Origin: Hofstenia miamia
Lineage: Eukaryota; Xenacoelomorpha; Acoela
Assembly: GCA_004352715.1 (NCBI GenBank)
Contig: SCFE01000004.1
Coordinates: forward strand, 1,174,124 to 1,238,123
Length of the DNA: 64,000 nt
Direction of reading: 5' to 3'
Position 1 is the first letter of the stretch. Every line of letters starts with the position of its first letter. This document shows positions 1 through 12,159 of the stretch, in pieces. A program made the position numbers and the translations under genes. Below the pieces are notes generated by a model. It was not told where the DNA came from, searched no databases, and saw only the letters and a program-made list of their open reading frames with translations.

Positions 1-123
1 AAATTAAGATGAATATTTTTTGAAGTAGGAAACTGAATAGAAAAGAATATAAGAAACTTCAGTGTAGTGGCTACTCAAAATGCAATGAAATAATTTTAAT
101 ATTATTTTAATTTATTATTTCAG

Positions 124-331
124 GTTTCAAATAAATAGGGCCTTAAATATTTTACCAGAAGATGTAGTACCTCTTAAAGAACTATTCACTGACGGTTCTC
201 GAGCGACTCACAGTTCGAACAAAGAAACCGAGAAATTTTTTTTCGTAGTTACTAATCGTTGTCATGCGCGGACGTGCTGTGTTTACTCGCATTTTTATAT
301 TTGTTTTTGGAAGTGTTTCAGCACCAAATAA
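124..331 (+). CDS. possible terminal exon of an unknown gene (partial)
   Basis: A good splice acceptor (T-rich tract, then TTATTTCAG ending at 123) is followed by 68 open codons in the frame that starts at 125, with a TAA at 329-331. The first 30 or so codons look protein-like (for example ALNILPEDVVPLKELF), while the Cys/Phe-rich tail may be untranslated or chance. I do not recognise the family. If real, it is the last exon of a gene entering from the left, with one base of a split codon at 124. It lies just left of the Mutator-like element that begins at 578. Chance open frame is the main alternative. Confidence 0.25.
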
Positions 332-577
332 TTTAAACAATGCAAGCAGTAAAGCTGCTACAAGTGAAAAAAAGAATAGCATTGCGTACAACTATTGCAT
401 TTCAGTGGACAAAAAGTGAAAAAAGGTAAGCACCCAGAGTATGGAACGGATTAAACGATATCCATTTGTAATGTGAAAAAGTGTTTCGGTTTTCGAAAAA
501 TATCGTTTCTCGATCAGGGCTTTGGAATGAATTATTGTTGAGAACCGAGGTTTGGCTGCAGTTGTCAAATTGAATTG

Positions 578-2793
578 GGCGAAGGAATAGAATAGGGTGC
601 ACACGGAACATGCGGATAAAGTAAACACTAATACAGGGTAAAAACGATGAAAAATGCAATAACATACGGAAAAAGCTTCAAAAATCATATGTATATAGAC
701 CAATAACTTTGCATAATTAACCAAATTCGAAGCCCGCGGTACGTATTTAAGAACAATAGCACAAAAACTTGAAATTCACAAAATAATTAACTATTATTAA
801 ACAAATTACACGATCTAAAATTATATTTTTGCAAATCCATACATTTTTAGTTTAAATCAAGTCCTTAGATGAAATTTCCAAATACATTTTGATAAAAATA
901 TAAATATATTAATTTCGATTACTCAATGTGTTTTACTTGTATTATTATAACTAATATATTTTTAACAATGCGCCAAATTATTGCCGGTAGTCCTTGCACA
1001 TGTCTCGCAAGTATTGACATTTTCTAACACCAATCTCGTCTTCTGGACAACTTTCTGGGAGCCACCAAGGCTACTCTACGGTTTTGACATAGTCATATCT
1101 AAAACCTAACTAAACTGTATATTATTATAATATATACGCATTGTTAAAGAAGTTTTTGTGTATTAATATAAAAAATATTTGATTGAATTTTTATGAAAAT
1201 TTATATAATAAGAATATAAGTCATGAATTATAGTCCATGTTCGAATGGTTGAAGCCCACCTTAAATTTCTCTCATACCTCTTTAATGAGTTTGCAACAAC
1301 TTTATTACAATAAAACTTCAGTTTTAGACGATGTGTATGTATATAAATATATTCTTATAGATATCACTTTTAGTAAATTTTAGATGGCGCTTTGTACAGA
1401 AAAAACTTCGACATGGTGACTTGTAAATATGTGGATTGCCCACATAGGCACCGCGAACGGAGTGCAAGACGGAGCAGCTGCCCCCTTCCCTTTCATAGTG
1501 AGTTGATTGAATTGAGTAGTTTTATCAAAACGAAGTTCTTAGTAATACTTTAAATAAATTTGAAATGTATTTTAGTAATACTTTAAATAAATTTGAAATG
1601 TATTTTAGTATTGGGACATATTTTTACAGCATGAAATACATTTATTCATTTTCCAATTTTAATGTATATAGATGTATACATGCGACTTATACTATAAAGA
1701 ATACATAAAAGACGCAAGTTATTTCTGGTTTAAATTTTTTTCTAAAAAATCTTTAATTCCTTAAACCAGGTTAAATCTTTGATTACTATTTGGAAAATAA
1801 TAGTATTATTTTGAAATTTACTTCCATTTGAAATGCAGTATATTAGATATAAAGTGCTTACTTACTGACTGATGTGGTAAATATTGCTTTCGAAATAGTT
1901 GAGTGGCAGAAAATAAACAAATGGCCTACATTCTTATATTTTCACACATGGGATGGGAGATTAAAGCAGATTCTAGCACATTACTTCGGATAATAAAAAA
2001 TACTTGGAAAATAAAATCTCATTTCATTGTTCGCTATAAATTAAATGATTAAGTTTACTCAAAAAGAAATTACTTTGAAATAAAATATTCTTTCAACAAC
2101 AAGGTTTCTAAAATATCACACGTGCAAACATTTTTTTGCCACTCCTGTAAGAAGTTTCTTGCGGCGCTCTTGACTGCCCACATTATTTGACGGAACAACT
2201 AACTCTGAATTGAATCAATCTCTTTAGAGTATTGCACCTTTGTGATCAAAATGTCAATTACAACAGAATTTGTTAAACGACACTACATAAGAAAAGATAC
2301 AAACGGAAACTAAAAAAGGCAATTTCTCGTTTTGAATCAATTTTCACAAAATGGGTTCTTGCACAACATGCTTCAATTAAAAAAGGTCCGATGTTGAGTC
2401 CCATATACATGTTCAATAAGTTACGCTAGCTATAAATTCGGTACTAATCGGTAAATAAAATATGAAAATAAATTCTCTGAAAGTTTATTTAAAATTTATT
2501 TAAAAATCAGGTAAGAAAGACTTGATTTAAACTAAAAAATGTATAGATTTGCAAAAATACTTTTAGATCGTGTAATTTGTTTAATAATAGTTAATAATTT
2601 TGTGAATTTCAAGTTTTTCTGCTATTGTCCTTAAATACGTACCGCGGGCTTCGAATTTGGTTAATTATGCAAAGTTATTGGTCTATATACATTATTTTTT
2701 AAGCTTTTTACGTACTTTATTGCATTTCTAATCGTTTTTTACCTTGTATTAATGTTTATTTTATCCGCGTGCACCCTATTCTACACCTTCGCC
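578..2793. mobile_element. Mutator-like (MULE) non-autonomous element with long TIRs
   Basis: A 2216-bp element. The left arm (578-864) and right arm (2516-2793) are inverted copies of about 280 bp with roughly 90% identity. Both ends read GGCGAAGG then TAGAATAGGGTGCAC inward. The element is flanked by a perfect 9-bp direct repeat, ATTGAATTG, at 569-577 and 2794-2802. Long TIRs with a 9-bp target duplication are the hallmark of the Mutator/MULE superfamily. The 1.6 kb interior has no transposase. It holds a 33-bp tandem duplication and a short coding-looking stretch on the minus strand (983-1078). The same terminal sequence recurs at 54354-54427, about 1.9 kb from a MULE transposase relic. 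Confidence 0.8.
1541..1606. repeat. 33-bp tandem duplication
   Basis: Two identical 33-bp units (1541-1573 and 1574-1606), each starting AGTAATACTTTAAATAAATT. They lie inside the MULE-like element. A third partial start (AGTATTGG) follows. Confidence 0.9.
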
Positions 2794-2802
2794 ATTGAAT
2801 TG

Positions 2803-4040
2803 ATTATTCACTTTCAATTGGATGTTTATATACAAACTCTACTGAAGTGCTAGAAAGATGTGGGAGGGACTTTAACACCTTAAAGTGTTATCGGGAAATT
2901 TTTTAGTAATGAACCATCAGTTAAATATAGAAAACAACTAATTCCGTTGTAATAAATTGACACGCGCCAATACTTAACAATTCTATAAATACTTAACGAA
3001 ATTAATATGACTATATCATTTCACAAACATCATTCAGAAGTTTATATCAAAAACATCACGAAATAATTACTGATTGCTTTAACTAGTGAGCATACAATCA
3101 AGGATTGGTCTGGAATATGAATTTTGTAGCAAACTTTACACAATGACTTGTTCTCCCAAGGATGTACTCTAATCGCAACAAATACTTTGCGACGTCATTC
3201 TCACATACTCTTCAAAGTAAAACATGGCTGATATTAATAACGATAGTACAATTTATCACGGTGCTGCAATTTAACCTCATTCAAATTAAGCAATTTAAGG
3301 ATAAAATATTCCACAAATCTATTAAATACCAATTTATTTACAAAAATAGCCTGTATCGAAATATGTAAATGACATAAATAGATTAACTAGAATCATCGTT
3401 TATAGATTTCTTTGGATTGAACAACGGTCCATAAATATAAATTCCACTAAAAACGCTCCATGAACAGAAAAAAGTGAAAGCTAATTTAGACATTCTAAAT
3501 GGCATAATTTTAAATTAAATAAAAGTTTTTTCAGAAAAGGTCACTGTCTCTTCGACAAAATAACACTACGAAATAAGTATGTAAATTTATTTCGTATAAC
3601 AAAAATGACATAAAAAAGTGTTTAATTTTCTGATTATAGAAAGTCAGATAATGCATTTTATTAGCTTGCGAAATTTAACTTGGCGCTTTTGCAAGCAACA
3701 ATTTACTTACAGTAGAACTGACAAAACTTATTTAAATGGAAAATGCAAATATTGCTTTTTGAATTTGCTTAAAATTATCATGAATAAGGCATAGATATCA
3801 ATAAAGCCAAAAAAACATAAAAATTAACCCACAAGTACAATTGTAGGCAATAATCTTTGAACTGATTATTAAATAATTATGTCACCTTCAATCACAGCTT
3901 ATCCCAATCCTAGAGTAAGGAGCAAATCCTGCTCCCACCTTTTACCCCCAACACCTATTTTTACTTTTTAGTCATTTGGGAAATCAGGAGCAATAGGTAT
4001 GACTATTTCACAACTGCTTAATAATATACTCATAAGAGGA
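2803..4040. other. intergenic, nothing recognised
   Basis: AT-rich single-copy-looking DNA. The one open frame (3162-3368) is low-complexity and rich in Lys, Asn and Ile. I see no domain, splice pattern, RNA gene or repeat boundary here. Confidence 0.5.
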
Positions 4041-4069
4041 TTTAGGGTTTGGGTTAGGGTTAGGGTTAG
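4041..4069 (+). repeat. interstitial telomere-like repeat (TTAGGG)
   Basis: A short run of GGGTTAGGGTTAGGGTTAG with one variant unit (GGGTTTGGG). The repeat matches the common metazoan telomere unit TTAGGG rather than the arthropod TTAGG. It is an internal relic, not a chromosome end. Confidence 0.75.
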
Positions 4070-5201
4070 CAATATCAAGCAATGCATTAGAACTGACAGA
4101 GAAGAGAAAACATAGCAACAGTGTTGATATATGCTTGGTGGGGAGTGTCTGCCCTTATCTGTTCTACCCAATAGTTCATGAGTTGTTGAATCTATGGACA
4201 CACTAATAAAGATGGTTTGTAGATTAGCAATTATAAATAATTCAAAGTATGGCAATGAAAGATATTTCTACCTGACTAAGGATTGTCTAAGCTCACTGCA
4301 CTGTTCACACAATTTTTGCGAAAACTCTACAACAAGGATGATCCATTATAATAATTACCACCCCTCCAATGATTAAAAACCCTTCTCATCAGTAATCTAT
4401 TATCATGATGTATTTGCATTTCTGCCCATGTGCAATTTAAAACCAATATCAAGAATGTATTTCTAATATTAATATTGATTTGTAAACCTTAATCTAATGT
4501 AAGTGTTGATTTATAATTATATTTAAAAATTTTATAAGCTTTTGATCATATATCTATTTTTGAGGCAATAAATCCTTACAAACCTGTATCATAGATGTCT
4601 CTATTTTAACCAATTAATGATTAGCTAAAGTATTTTGTTCTGATTACAGTGGTATTGTTCTAGTAGTTGTTGATTAAAATGCATTGAAATCCAATTACTT
4701 TTAGAAATAAAGAAATTGACCTTACAGCTGAGAAACCATCATAGATGTGATCATTGGCATATAATTGGCAGGAAAACTAATATGGCCATGAATGTAGGAT
4801 GAAACAAGTCTTGCAATTCATGGTTTTTAGTAGCAGGATCTTCATCCACCCTTTTGTAAATACCAGGGAACTAAAAATTGAAGGACAATATTCTCAAATT
4901 CATTGAATAGATCACTACTAAACCCCAATGGATTGCATGGAAGAATTTACACCCCAAAATTGAAATCAAGGTCAATTGATATTCAAAAAGACCTTTATTC
5001 TGACATGCCAAATGTGTTGTCTCTTTCAGAGACAATTTGAAATATCATGATTTTAAATTTGGTTAAAAACTCCCAGGCAACTTTGAAGCAGTACCTGTGC
5101 AAAAATTTTGCACATTAATCAATCAATGTTCTATAGGTAATCATTAGCTCAGCATCTGATTAGAGAGCTCTGCAATTGAATCACTTTGTAAGGTATTCCA
5201 C

Positions 5202-5548
5202 CAGGGTTTTCGAGTACTCGGAATGTTAAGAACTCGAACTCGAATAAGCTCGCAAAACTCGATCGGAAAAACTCGGAAGAGAAATCATCAAAACTCGAAC
5301 TCGAACTCGCTCGAAAATCCACCCGAAAATAGCGTAAGAATTAAATTTCTTTAAATATCAATTTTCTTACCAATCACAATTATCTTAGAATTATTGTAAA
5401 ATAAATGTTTTTTACACTAAAAAACTCGGAATTAGAAAAAAAACTCGATTGAACTCGAAATTTCATTTAAAAAATTACTCGAACTCGAACTCGAAACGTA
5501 AAAACTCGAACTCGGCCCGAGTAACTTGAACTCAACTCGAAAACCCTG
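5202..5548. mobile_element. hAT-like MITE filled with CTCGAACTCG motifs
   Basis: A 347-bp element with 14-bp inverted ends, CAGGGTTTTCGAGT on the left and ACTCGAAAACCCTG on the right. It is flanked by an 8-bp near-duplication (TATTCCAC at 5194-5201, TATTCAAC at 5549-5556). CAGGG ends and an 8-bp target site fit hAT. Both subterminal regions are packed with copies of ACTCGAACTCG, and only the middle (about 5330-5420) is ordinary AT-rich sequence. There is no coding capacity. Confidence 0.75.
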
Positions 5549-5556
5549 TATTCAAC

Positions 5557-8180
5557 AATGAATTATCAAAATTATCAGAAAAATAATTCACATTTATTAA
5601 TATAAAAATATAATGAAACTGATATATTTTCCTGTGCTAGAAAAAATTTTTCCTCACTAGAAAAATATAGAATAATAATTTATTCATTCATTGAGTTATA
5701 TTTCACTAATCACAACTGGACATTCACTGTGAATGATTACAATTACATATTAATATTTTTGAATTAGCCTAAACTTGAATTCTTGCTAACTTTGTTATAT
5801 GCAAAGGATGCTGACAGTGCCATCTATAAAAATGCTTACAATTCAACATAAGATGAATGATGACTTAGTCAGCAACATCAATTGCAATGCTGGGAATTTG
5901 GCTGAAAAACATAACTATCCCAATCATCTAAGTTAATCTTAAATAATATAACAAAGATAAGATAAGATAGTGTAAATGAAACTTGATTCTAGTTGTATTG
6001 TTAAACATAACACTATGGAGTAGTGAAATACTCATACAAATGTAATTAAATGAAAGTATAAATATCAGATAAAATATATACAACAGAATCATGTAACTTG
6101 TAATAAGAAGAATACCAAATATGTTTTAGAAATAGCTTAAATTGAACTAATTTAATATCTATGAATGAAGAGATTTTTACTAATGACTTTCCAGTAATTT
6201 TCTTTACTTTTTTTCTTTCTGTTTTTGTCATAAGTTTTAGAACACAAAAAAGGTTTGTTCAATTAAAATTTCAAATGGAAACCAACTTATAATTTTGTAC
6301 TGTAAACTAGGTAGCTTTTACTTTTAATTTTTTTGCTTGAACAGAAATAAGCTAATATTGCCCTGAACTATTCATCAAAAGATTAACAGATTAATTTCAA
6401 TTGTTACAATTCTTTGTTGAAATGAATCTAATTTAACAAATAATTAATACTTAATCATTTTGGGGATAATGTCACACTTGAATAACTGTTTTTTATTTAA
6501 AACTTTTGACAGTAGAAACATAAACATTTAGAAAAGTCAGCAAATTCATTACTTCTGATAGTTATTTAACTATAATAAGGCTTATCATAATATGCCTGGT
6601 TACAAGATACCTTAGAAAACCTATCTTAGAAAAAGGTTTATTTGTGAGCTTTCTGTATTTACAACAAAATTTGCATATGAGAGTACCCTGTTTAATCTGT
6701 CTCAGAAACAATTGAGCCAATAAAATAGCTAGATGAGTATAGGTTGGTTTTATGATTATGAAGCATTCCTGCATTCTGCATATACATTTTTGAAAACCAA
6801 GAAATTTCAAATTACCAAATAAGTATTCAAATGACAATTTCAAACCTAAATGCACAATATGAATATTTGGTGCGAATGCATTTTTTGTTATTATTAAAAA
6901 TTTGTCACCCTTTTTCAAATTGTATATTATTGTATAGAATGATACTTCTAAACAGTGACAAATTTATATTTACATTTTCTTGAGAATGCATGGAATATAT
7001 GGGCAAATAAAAAGCAAATTGCCAAAATTCTAACAAACATTTCCTTTGAAAAAGGCAGCACTACAATTGCTTCATGATGCAAAAGGATTTTATGATGGCA
7101 TAAAAATGCAGCCAATTATAGCAATAGCTAAAAATATTTTTTATTCTATGTATTAAGATAGCATGCAAAATCAATTTTCATATGCCATCACATGACAGAG
7201 ATATTTTGTGTAATGTATTTCAATCTACATTCTATTGATTTGATAACACTTATTCATAGAAACTGTTGACTCTTGTCAACCCTGATTTTTAGTGGAATAG
7301 TTGTAATTGCTAATACAATTTCCCTTTGTTCTGCCATTAATGTTGTTGAGGGACTCCATGATCACTCCTTGTTCAATTGTATTAGTATTGCAACAGTGAT
7401 TCTGGTTTTAGTTACTTTTATGATCTGTTTAGGTTGGGAGCATTTGATGGTAGAGGGTTGAAACCCAATGCCAATTGGAGAGAGAGAGAGTTCCAAGTTG
7501 ATAACAGCTATAGATGTCTTGGAAACTAATGAGTTTGCCAGCAAACCTCACAGGTGGGGATAGTGTTCTAAGTGATAATGTGTGATTGGTAACTTAGTAA
7601 TTTAGTGTGTTGATTACTCTTGTTATTACCATTGTGTAAATGAAAGTAGATAGTGCAACCTTGATGCATTTGCTTGTTATAATTCCCTACATGTAATATC
7701 ACTATATTTATAATCATACATGAGAGCTCTCTGTACATGTGAGCAACTAATGCTGTCAGCTGAAAGTAGGAATTGGATGTCAGTCTATAGTCAGATGGCA
7801 GTTGATGTACAATCAGATAAGTTAACAATATAAACAAATCAGCCCACTGGCCATGATTGGGGCTCTGAGGTACCTTGTATGTGTAATAAATCCTATTATT
7901 CAGATGTAAGAATTTGGATCTAAAGCAGGTTAGCCTACAGTGAATTATAAACAACATATTTTATTAGCAAATCGATCAAAGGGAAAGCTATCATGGATAA
8001 AAACCCCTATTTGTAAAATAAGAAGAAGAAGAAGAAGAAAAATCTATATTCAGAAATTGTTTTAACAATAAATAGAAATACTGATAACAAATTCTGAAAG
8101 CGTCAAGAAAGTAATAAAAAAAACTAAACATAAAAGAAAACAACGAATATTTACAAATAAAAGTGGTTAACTTGGGCTAT
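5557..8180. other. intergenic, nothing recognised
   Basis: AT-rich sequence. The open frames at 6562-6918 and 7568-7957 (minus) have no recognisable domain, and the 7273-7461 frame begins at TTG and reads as a hydrophobic chance peptide. There is a (GA)n tract near 7480 and an (AGA)n tract at about 8019-8039. Confidence 0.45.
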
Positions 8181-8188
8181 GGCGATTG

Positions 8189-8746
8189 CTAGTTTCTATT
8201 AATAGAGTAATCAGGATTATAAAATTTATAACCTCGCCATTTCAGTTTTTTTATATTATAAGTGCAAAAATATTTTTTAATATTCATTTTAAAGTTTTTT
8301 AATCTACTTATTTGTTTAATATATTTTGGTAATTCATTCCACATATTTATAGCTGTGTTTAGAAATGAATTTTTCATTATTCGTTTCTTATACCTAATAG
8401 GTTGAATTATGTGTGTTCTTTTATTTTGTTTATTGACTAATTTTGCAGCAAGAAAGTCATTTTTGTAGTATGGGAAAGTATTGTTAACTATTTTGAAGAA
8501 CGTCGTTAAGACATTTATATGGATGTAACATTGCGGATGTAAAAATAATTTTGAAATTTTTCTNTCATTCCACATATTTATAGCTGTGTTTAGAAATGAA
8601 TTTTTCATTATTCGTTTCTTATACCTAATAGGTTGAATTATGTGTGTTCTTTTATTTTGTTTATTGACTAATTTTGCAGCAAGAAAGTCATTTTTGTAGT
8701 ATGGGAAAGTATTGTTAACTATTTTGAAGAACGTCGTTAAGACATT
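8189..8746 (-). pseudogene. LINE reverse transcriptase C-terminal fragment
   Basis: The minus strand encodes the thumb and C-terminal tail of a non-LTR retrotransposon ORF2. It has the pattern KRTHIIQPIRYKKR, then FLNTAINMWNELPKYIKQ, then a basic tail ending at a stop at 8189. This resembles the usual end of jockey/CR1/RTE-type ORF2 proteins. A 182-bp block occurs twice (8334-8515 and 8565-8746) on either side of a single N at 8564, so part of the fragment is probably duplicated by assembly. No 5' part of the element is present. Confidence 0.6.
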
Positions 8747-9209
8747 CTTAACCTAACCTAAGAGCATGTAAGAAGTCTTGGCTACCTCCTGCACCACACT
8801 TGTGAATGGCTGGATCATGCAACTGCTCTGAAATACCTTTAGTTGGATTTGGGGAATACCGGAAGACTACTCTCATGCCTGAATGTTTAGCTTTCCATGA
8901 ACATAATTAAATAAAACCTGACAACATAGCAAAGTAAATCCAGTAAAATTTTTTCATCACAATTACATCTATTACTGCATATTTATATCAAAATTTCATA
9001 AACAATTAAACATCTGACAAGTACCTGTTAGCTGAAACTTTGCATAATTACATCAAAACGTGGGCCAACGACAAGAGGATTATGGTTTTGCCCGACTACT
9101 TATCTGATGCCAATTTAATAGATAGATTTGTTCTTAGAAATTTTAAGGTTTTTCAGAACTAAGATGCTTGTTTCCGCCAATGAGTTCATGAAGATATCAA
9201 GGAGCGTCT

Positions 9210-9212
<3 letters not shown>

Positions 9213-9245
<33 letters not shown>

Positions 9246-9261
9246 ACATCAAATTGGTCTG

Positions 9262-9295
<34 letters not shown>

Positions 9296-9319
9296 CAAAC
9301 AGACCAATTTGATGTTGAA
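9213..9319. repeat. (TA)n hairpin with 21-bp arms
   Basis: Two (TA)n runs (about 9213-9242 and 9264-9293) bracket a palindrome. TCAACATCAAATTGGTCTGT follows the first run, and its reverse complement ends at about 9319 after the second. Such a structure can form a cruciform or foldback. It may be a miniature TIR element inserted in a TA microsatellite. Confidence 0.7.
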
Positions 9320-9399
9320 ATTGACACAACATAATAGAATGCATTTTGCTCTGGGGGTATTTGGCAATTACAAAATTTTAAACATCCGGTTAAAAACTG

Positions 9400-11812
9400 A
9401 CTAGGCTAAGAAGATATCCGATTCAGTTAATTGGGTCGTACAGCACTATGAATTCACCTAAGCGTATTCAAGAATTATGCTTATGAATTTCGTGGATCAT
9501 ATTCTGCCTATGACAATATATCTATAACAAACAATGAAGATTTATATGTAGTTGTAAAGCTATGTTATTTATAGTTTTAAAATTTGTATGGTATATTTCT
9601 CAACTTTACATTTCTCAGACAGAATATTGATCGAAATATGACATCCCTTTTGTAAACTATTTGATGCATGTCCCTCATTTCCCACACTGGTCTGAATACT
9701 CTTTCAATGAAATGCTGTTCGTCTCATATTTGATTTATTCAAAAAGTTCATTTTATCTTTTGTAAATAATATTGAACGCGCTCACTGAAAATTAATAAAT
9801 AATTTGAGATCATCATTCAATTGCCATGATGCATTTCAAATTCAAACTGCATTTAATGCATATTTATATTTATTATAAAATTGCATAGGTTATTTCCAAT
9901 GTTGTTATCATGATTCTGAATAATCTTGAGATATGCATACAAGATTACTGATTTAAATCTTGTATGCACTACAGCGCATTCATTTCAACTAGCAAGTGTT
10001 TATATCTAATCCAACAATAATTCTTTACAGTTATCTAGTACAGTTTGAAGAGAATAAGCAAATACTCATATCTTTTGTTATAACCTATTAAACGTAGAAA
10101 GGTGCAACTTTTATGATGGTGCTGCATTGCACTGACGATTGATAATGAGGTGGTCTATTTATTTTTATCAGTGATGTGAATACTATGACCAAAGTCCAGC
10201 TTATATCTGTAAGACCTTTGCTATGTGGTGAAATTGTTTACTTGGAGATTAACGGTTCGTATCAATTACTCTTCTAATTGAACTTGAACTGGTATGTGTT
10301 TAAGAATTTTAACAAATTTCTGAATTATTTTCGCTTGTCTTAAAATTTGAATAATGTTTATATTAAATGCTAAATCAAATATATCTTAATGTATTTACAT
10401 TAATCTAATTTTTTTTTCAAAATCTATGTGGATTCTATTCTGAGGCACAAAAAAGTGGTAATTGTTCTGAAACTTCCATCAGACATTAATCTTTCACGAA
10501 ATTCAGACGATTAGTAATATAAAACACCTGTCCCATGATTAATTTCAACAGGTGGTAAATCTAACTGCCCCCTATCAAAATGATTGAGTATTTTAAAACA
10601 ATCACGACGCATTTGGACTTTCAAGTAATTCAGGTATTTATTTTTATGGCCTAAACCATAGAAGACAGAAACATTGAACCCATATATAAATTTTACTCTG
10701 AAGCAGTTAGATATTATAAATATTTTGAAATAATTGAAATATTAATTCTTACTTTTAGAAATTTATTACTTTATATCAAAATTCAAACTTTTAATTGTGA
10801 ATTGCTTTAAAAATCAGGGGAAGCGAAGAGTCTATGAATCCATCAAATTTTGGACGCCTAGCTATCGATCAAGTTTTAATATCCTATGAAATTAGCTTTG
10901 TTTCTTGATTCTCAAAAAAAAATAATAGGCATATGTGTTTCTATTGAAAAATTCTTGATGATACGTATGACCTAGGTGTCATAACCCTTATTCACTATGG
11001 ATTTACATCCGACGTTACAGTGATTTTATGATCAACCTGTATACCTGTTATCATGTTTATTTTGATTTATGAGACCTTTTTTGTAATTTTAAAATATGTT
11101 GAATATTACATTCTCAAATGTATGGAAATAAATTTACAAATTTACATTGTGTAAATATTAATTAATTCTTTAGTTTCTCTACATAAATTAAGCAATTGAA
11201 AAACTGCGAACATATACAGTATATGCGCATTTCAATGTACTGTAATCAACAAATGATTGCCGATTCCTTAATTTATAAATTAGTTCTTTTAAACCATTAT
11301 TAAAGCAAAATCAAGGGTACAGCCTTACTTGACCTATCCACAACAACGGTGGGTAATTTCATAATTAAAAAGAACATATCTTTAGTCGCAAAGGCATTTT
11401 AATTTAAACAGTAATAAATGTGCACAATTCGGAAACAGCTGTGGACATCATTTTTTATTAATGACTGCGAATGCGCATGGGTTTCATGGTGTGCCGATAT
11501 AATCTCTTTGTGACAAAGTAAACGAGTTTGTGGAAATATTTTCGTTATCACATTTGTAAGATTTTATTTATAATCGATTTATTCAATACGCAAATAGTAA
11601 GTTTTATTATCTTAGAAATTGTATTTGATAATTTATCCAAAATTGAAAAAAATCAAGTTTTTCTTAATTTGATGTACATTTCTACTTGAAGTTGTTTCGA
11701 AATTAAACATGTTCTGATTCGAGTTCTACCAAATTTATGCATTATAATTTTCTAATTAGTACACTGCGAAATCTCGTCATATACGAGATATGTATTTTCC
11801 AGGATTAACGAA
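9400..11812. other. upstream region of the elongase gene, no feature resolved
   Basis: AT-rich sequence without recognisable repeats or coding. The elongase promoter and a non-coding first exon probably lie here. A possible donor, TTTGTAAGATTT, is near 11553. A clear acceptor (TGTATTTTCCAG) ends at 11812, so the 5' UTR of the coding exon would run 11813-11898. Confidence 0.4.
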
Positions 11813-11898
11813 TTTGGTGTTCCACACTAGACTGTATTTCTGCACCAGCAGAAAATATTTGGAACCTTTCACCATCAGAATTCTTCAAAATCCTAAAC

Positions 11899-12159
11899 AT
11901 GAATGAATTAGGTGTTGACATCGGCCATTTGTCAGTGTTTAATTTAGATGAGATGTCGACATTTAATTGGCTACAAGAAGACTACAACTTGTTTTTCAAG
12001 AGAAGACATCTACTAGCTGAAGGATATCCATACTTGTCGCACAGTTGGCTGTATTCGTATCTCACATTCTATTGTTTAGTCTGCGCTGTCGGATATTTTG
12101 CAATTCGAAAATGCAATATGCAACTGCGAACGCCCATGCGAATCTACAATGCATGGCAG
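11899..12159 (+). CDS. very-long-chain fatty acid elongase (ELOVL family), exon 1
   Basis: First coding exon of an ELO-family elongase, the ER membrane enzyme that condenses malonyl-CoA with a fatty acyl-CoA in the first step of chain elongation. Its 87 codons run from ATG at 11899 to CAG at 12159, with donor GTAGAT at 12160 (phase 0). It encodes the N-terminal lumenal part (a WLQEDYNLFF segment), the first membrane span (about residues 53-71) and the basic segment leading to span 2 (TPMRIYNAWQ), the usual position of the ELO family LYN motif. Joined to exons 2 and 3 it gives 307 aa, normal for the family (270-310). The intron that follows is 7073 bp and full of transposon debris. I cannot assign the paralogue. 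Confidence 0.93.

Noticed and set aside
182-724. Minus-strand frames of 69-110 codons
   Set aside because: They overlap the exon-like + frame and the MULE-like TIR, are rich in Phe/Leu/Ser as expected from AT-rich DNA, and match no domain.
7273-7461. Hydrophobic 62-codon frame resembling a membrane peptide
   Set aside because: Starts at TTG, no family resemblance, and the complementary strand is open over the same stretch.
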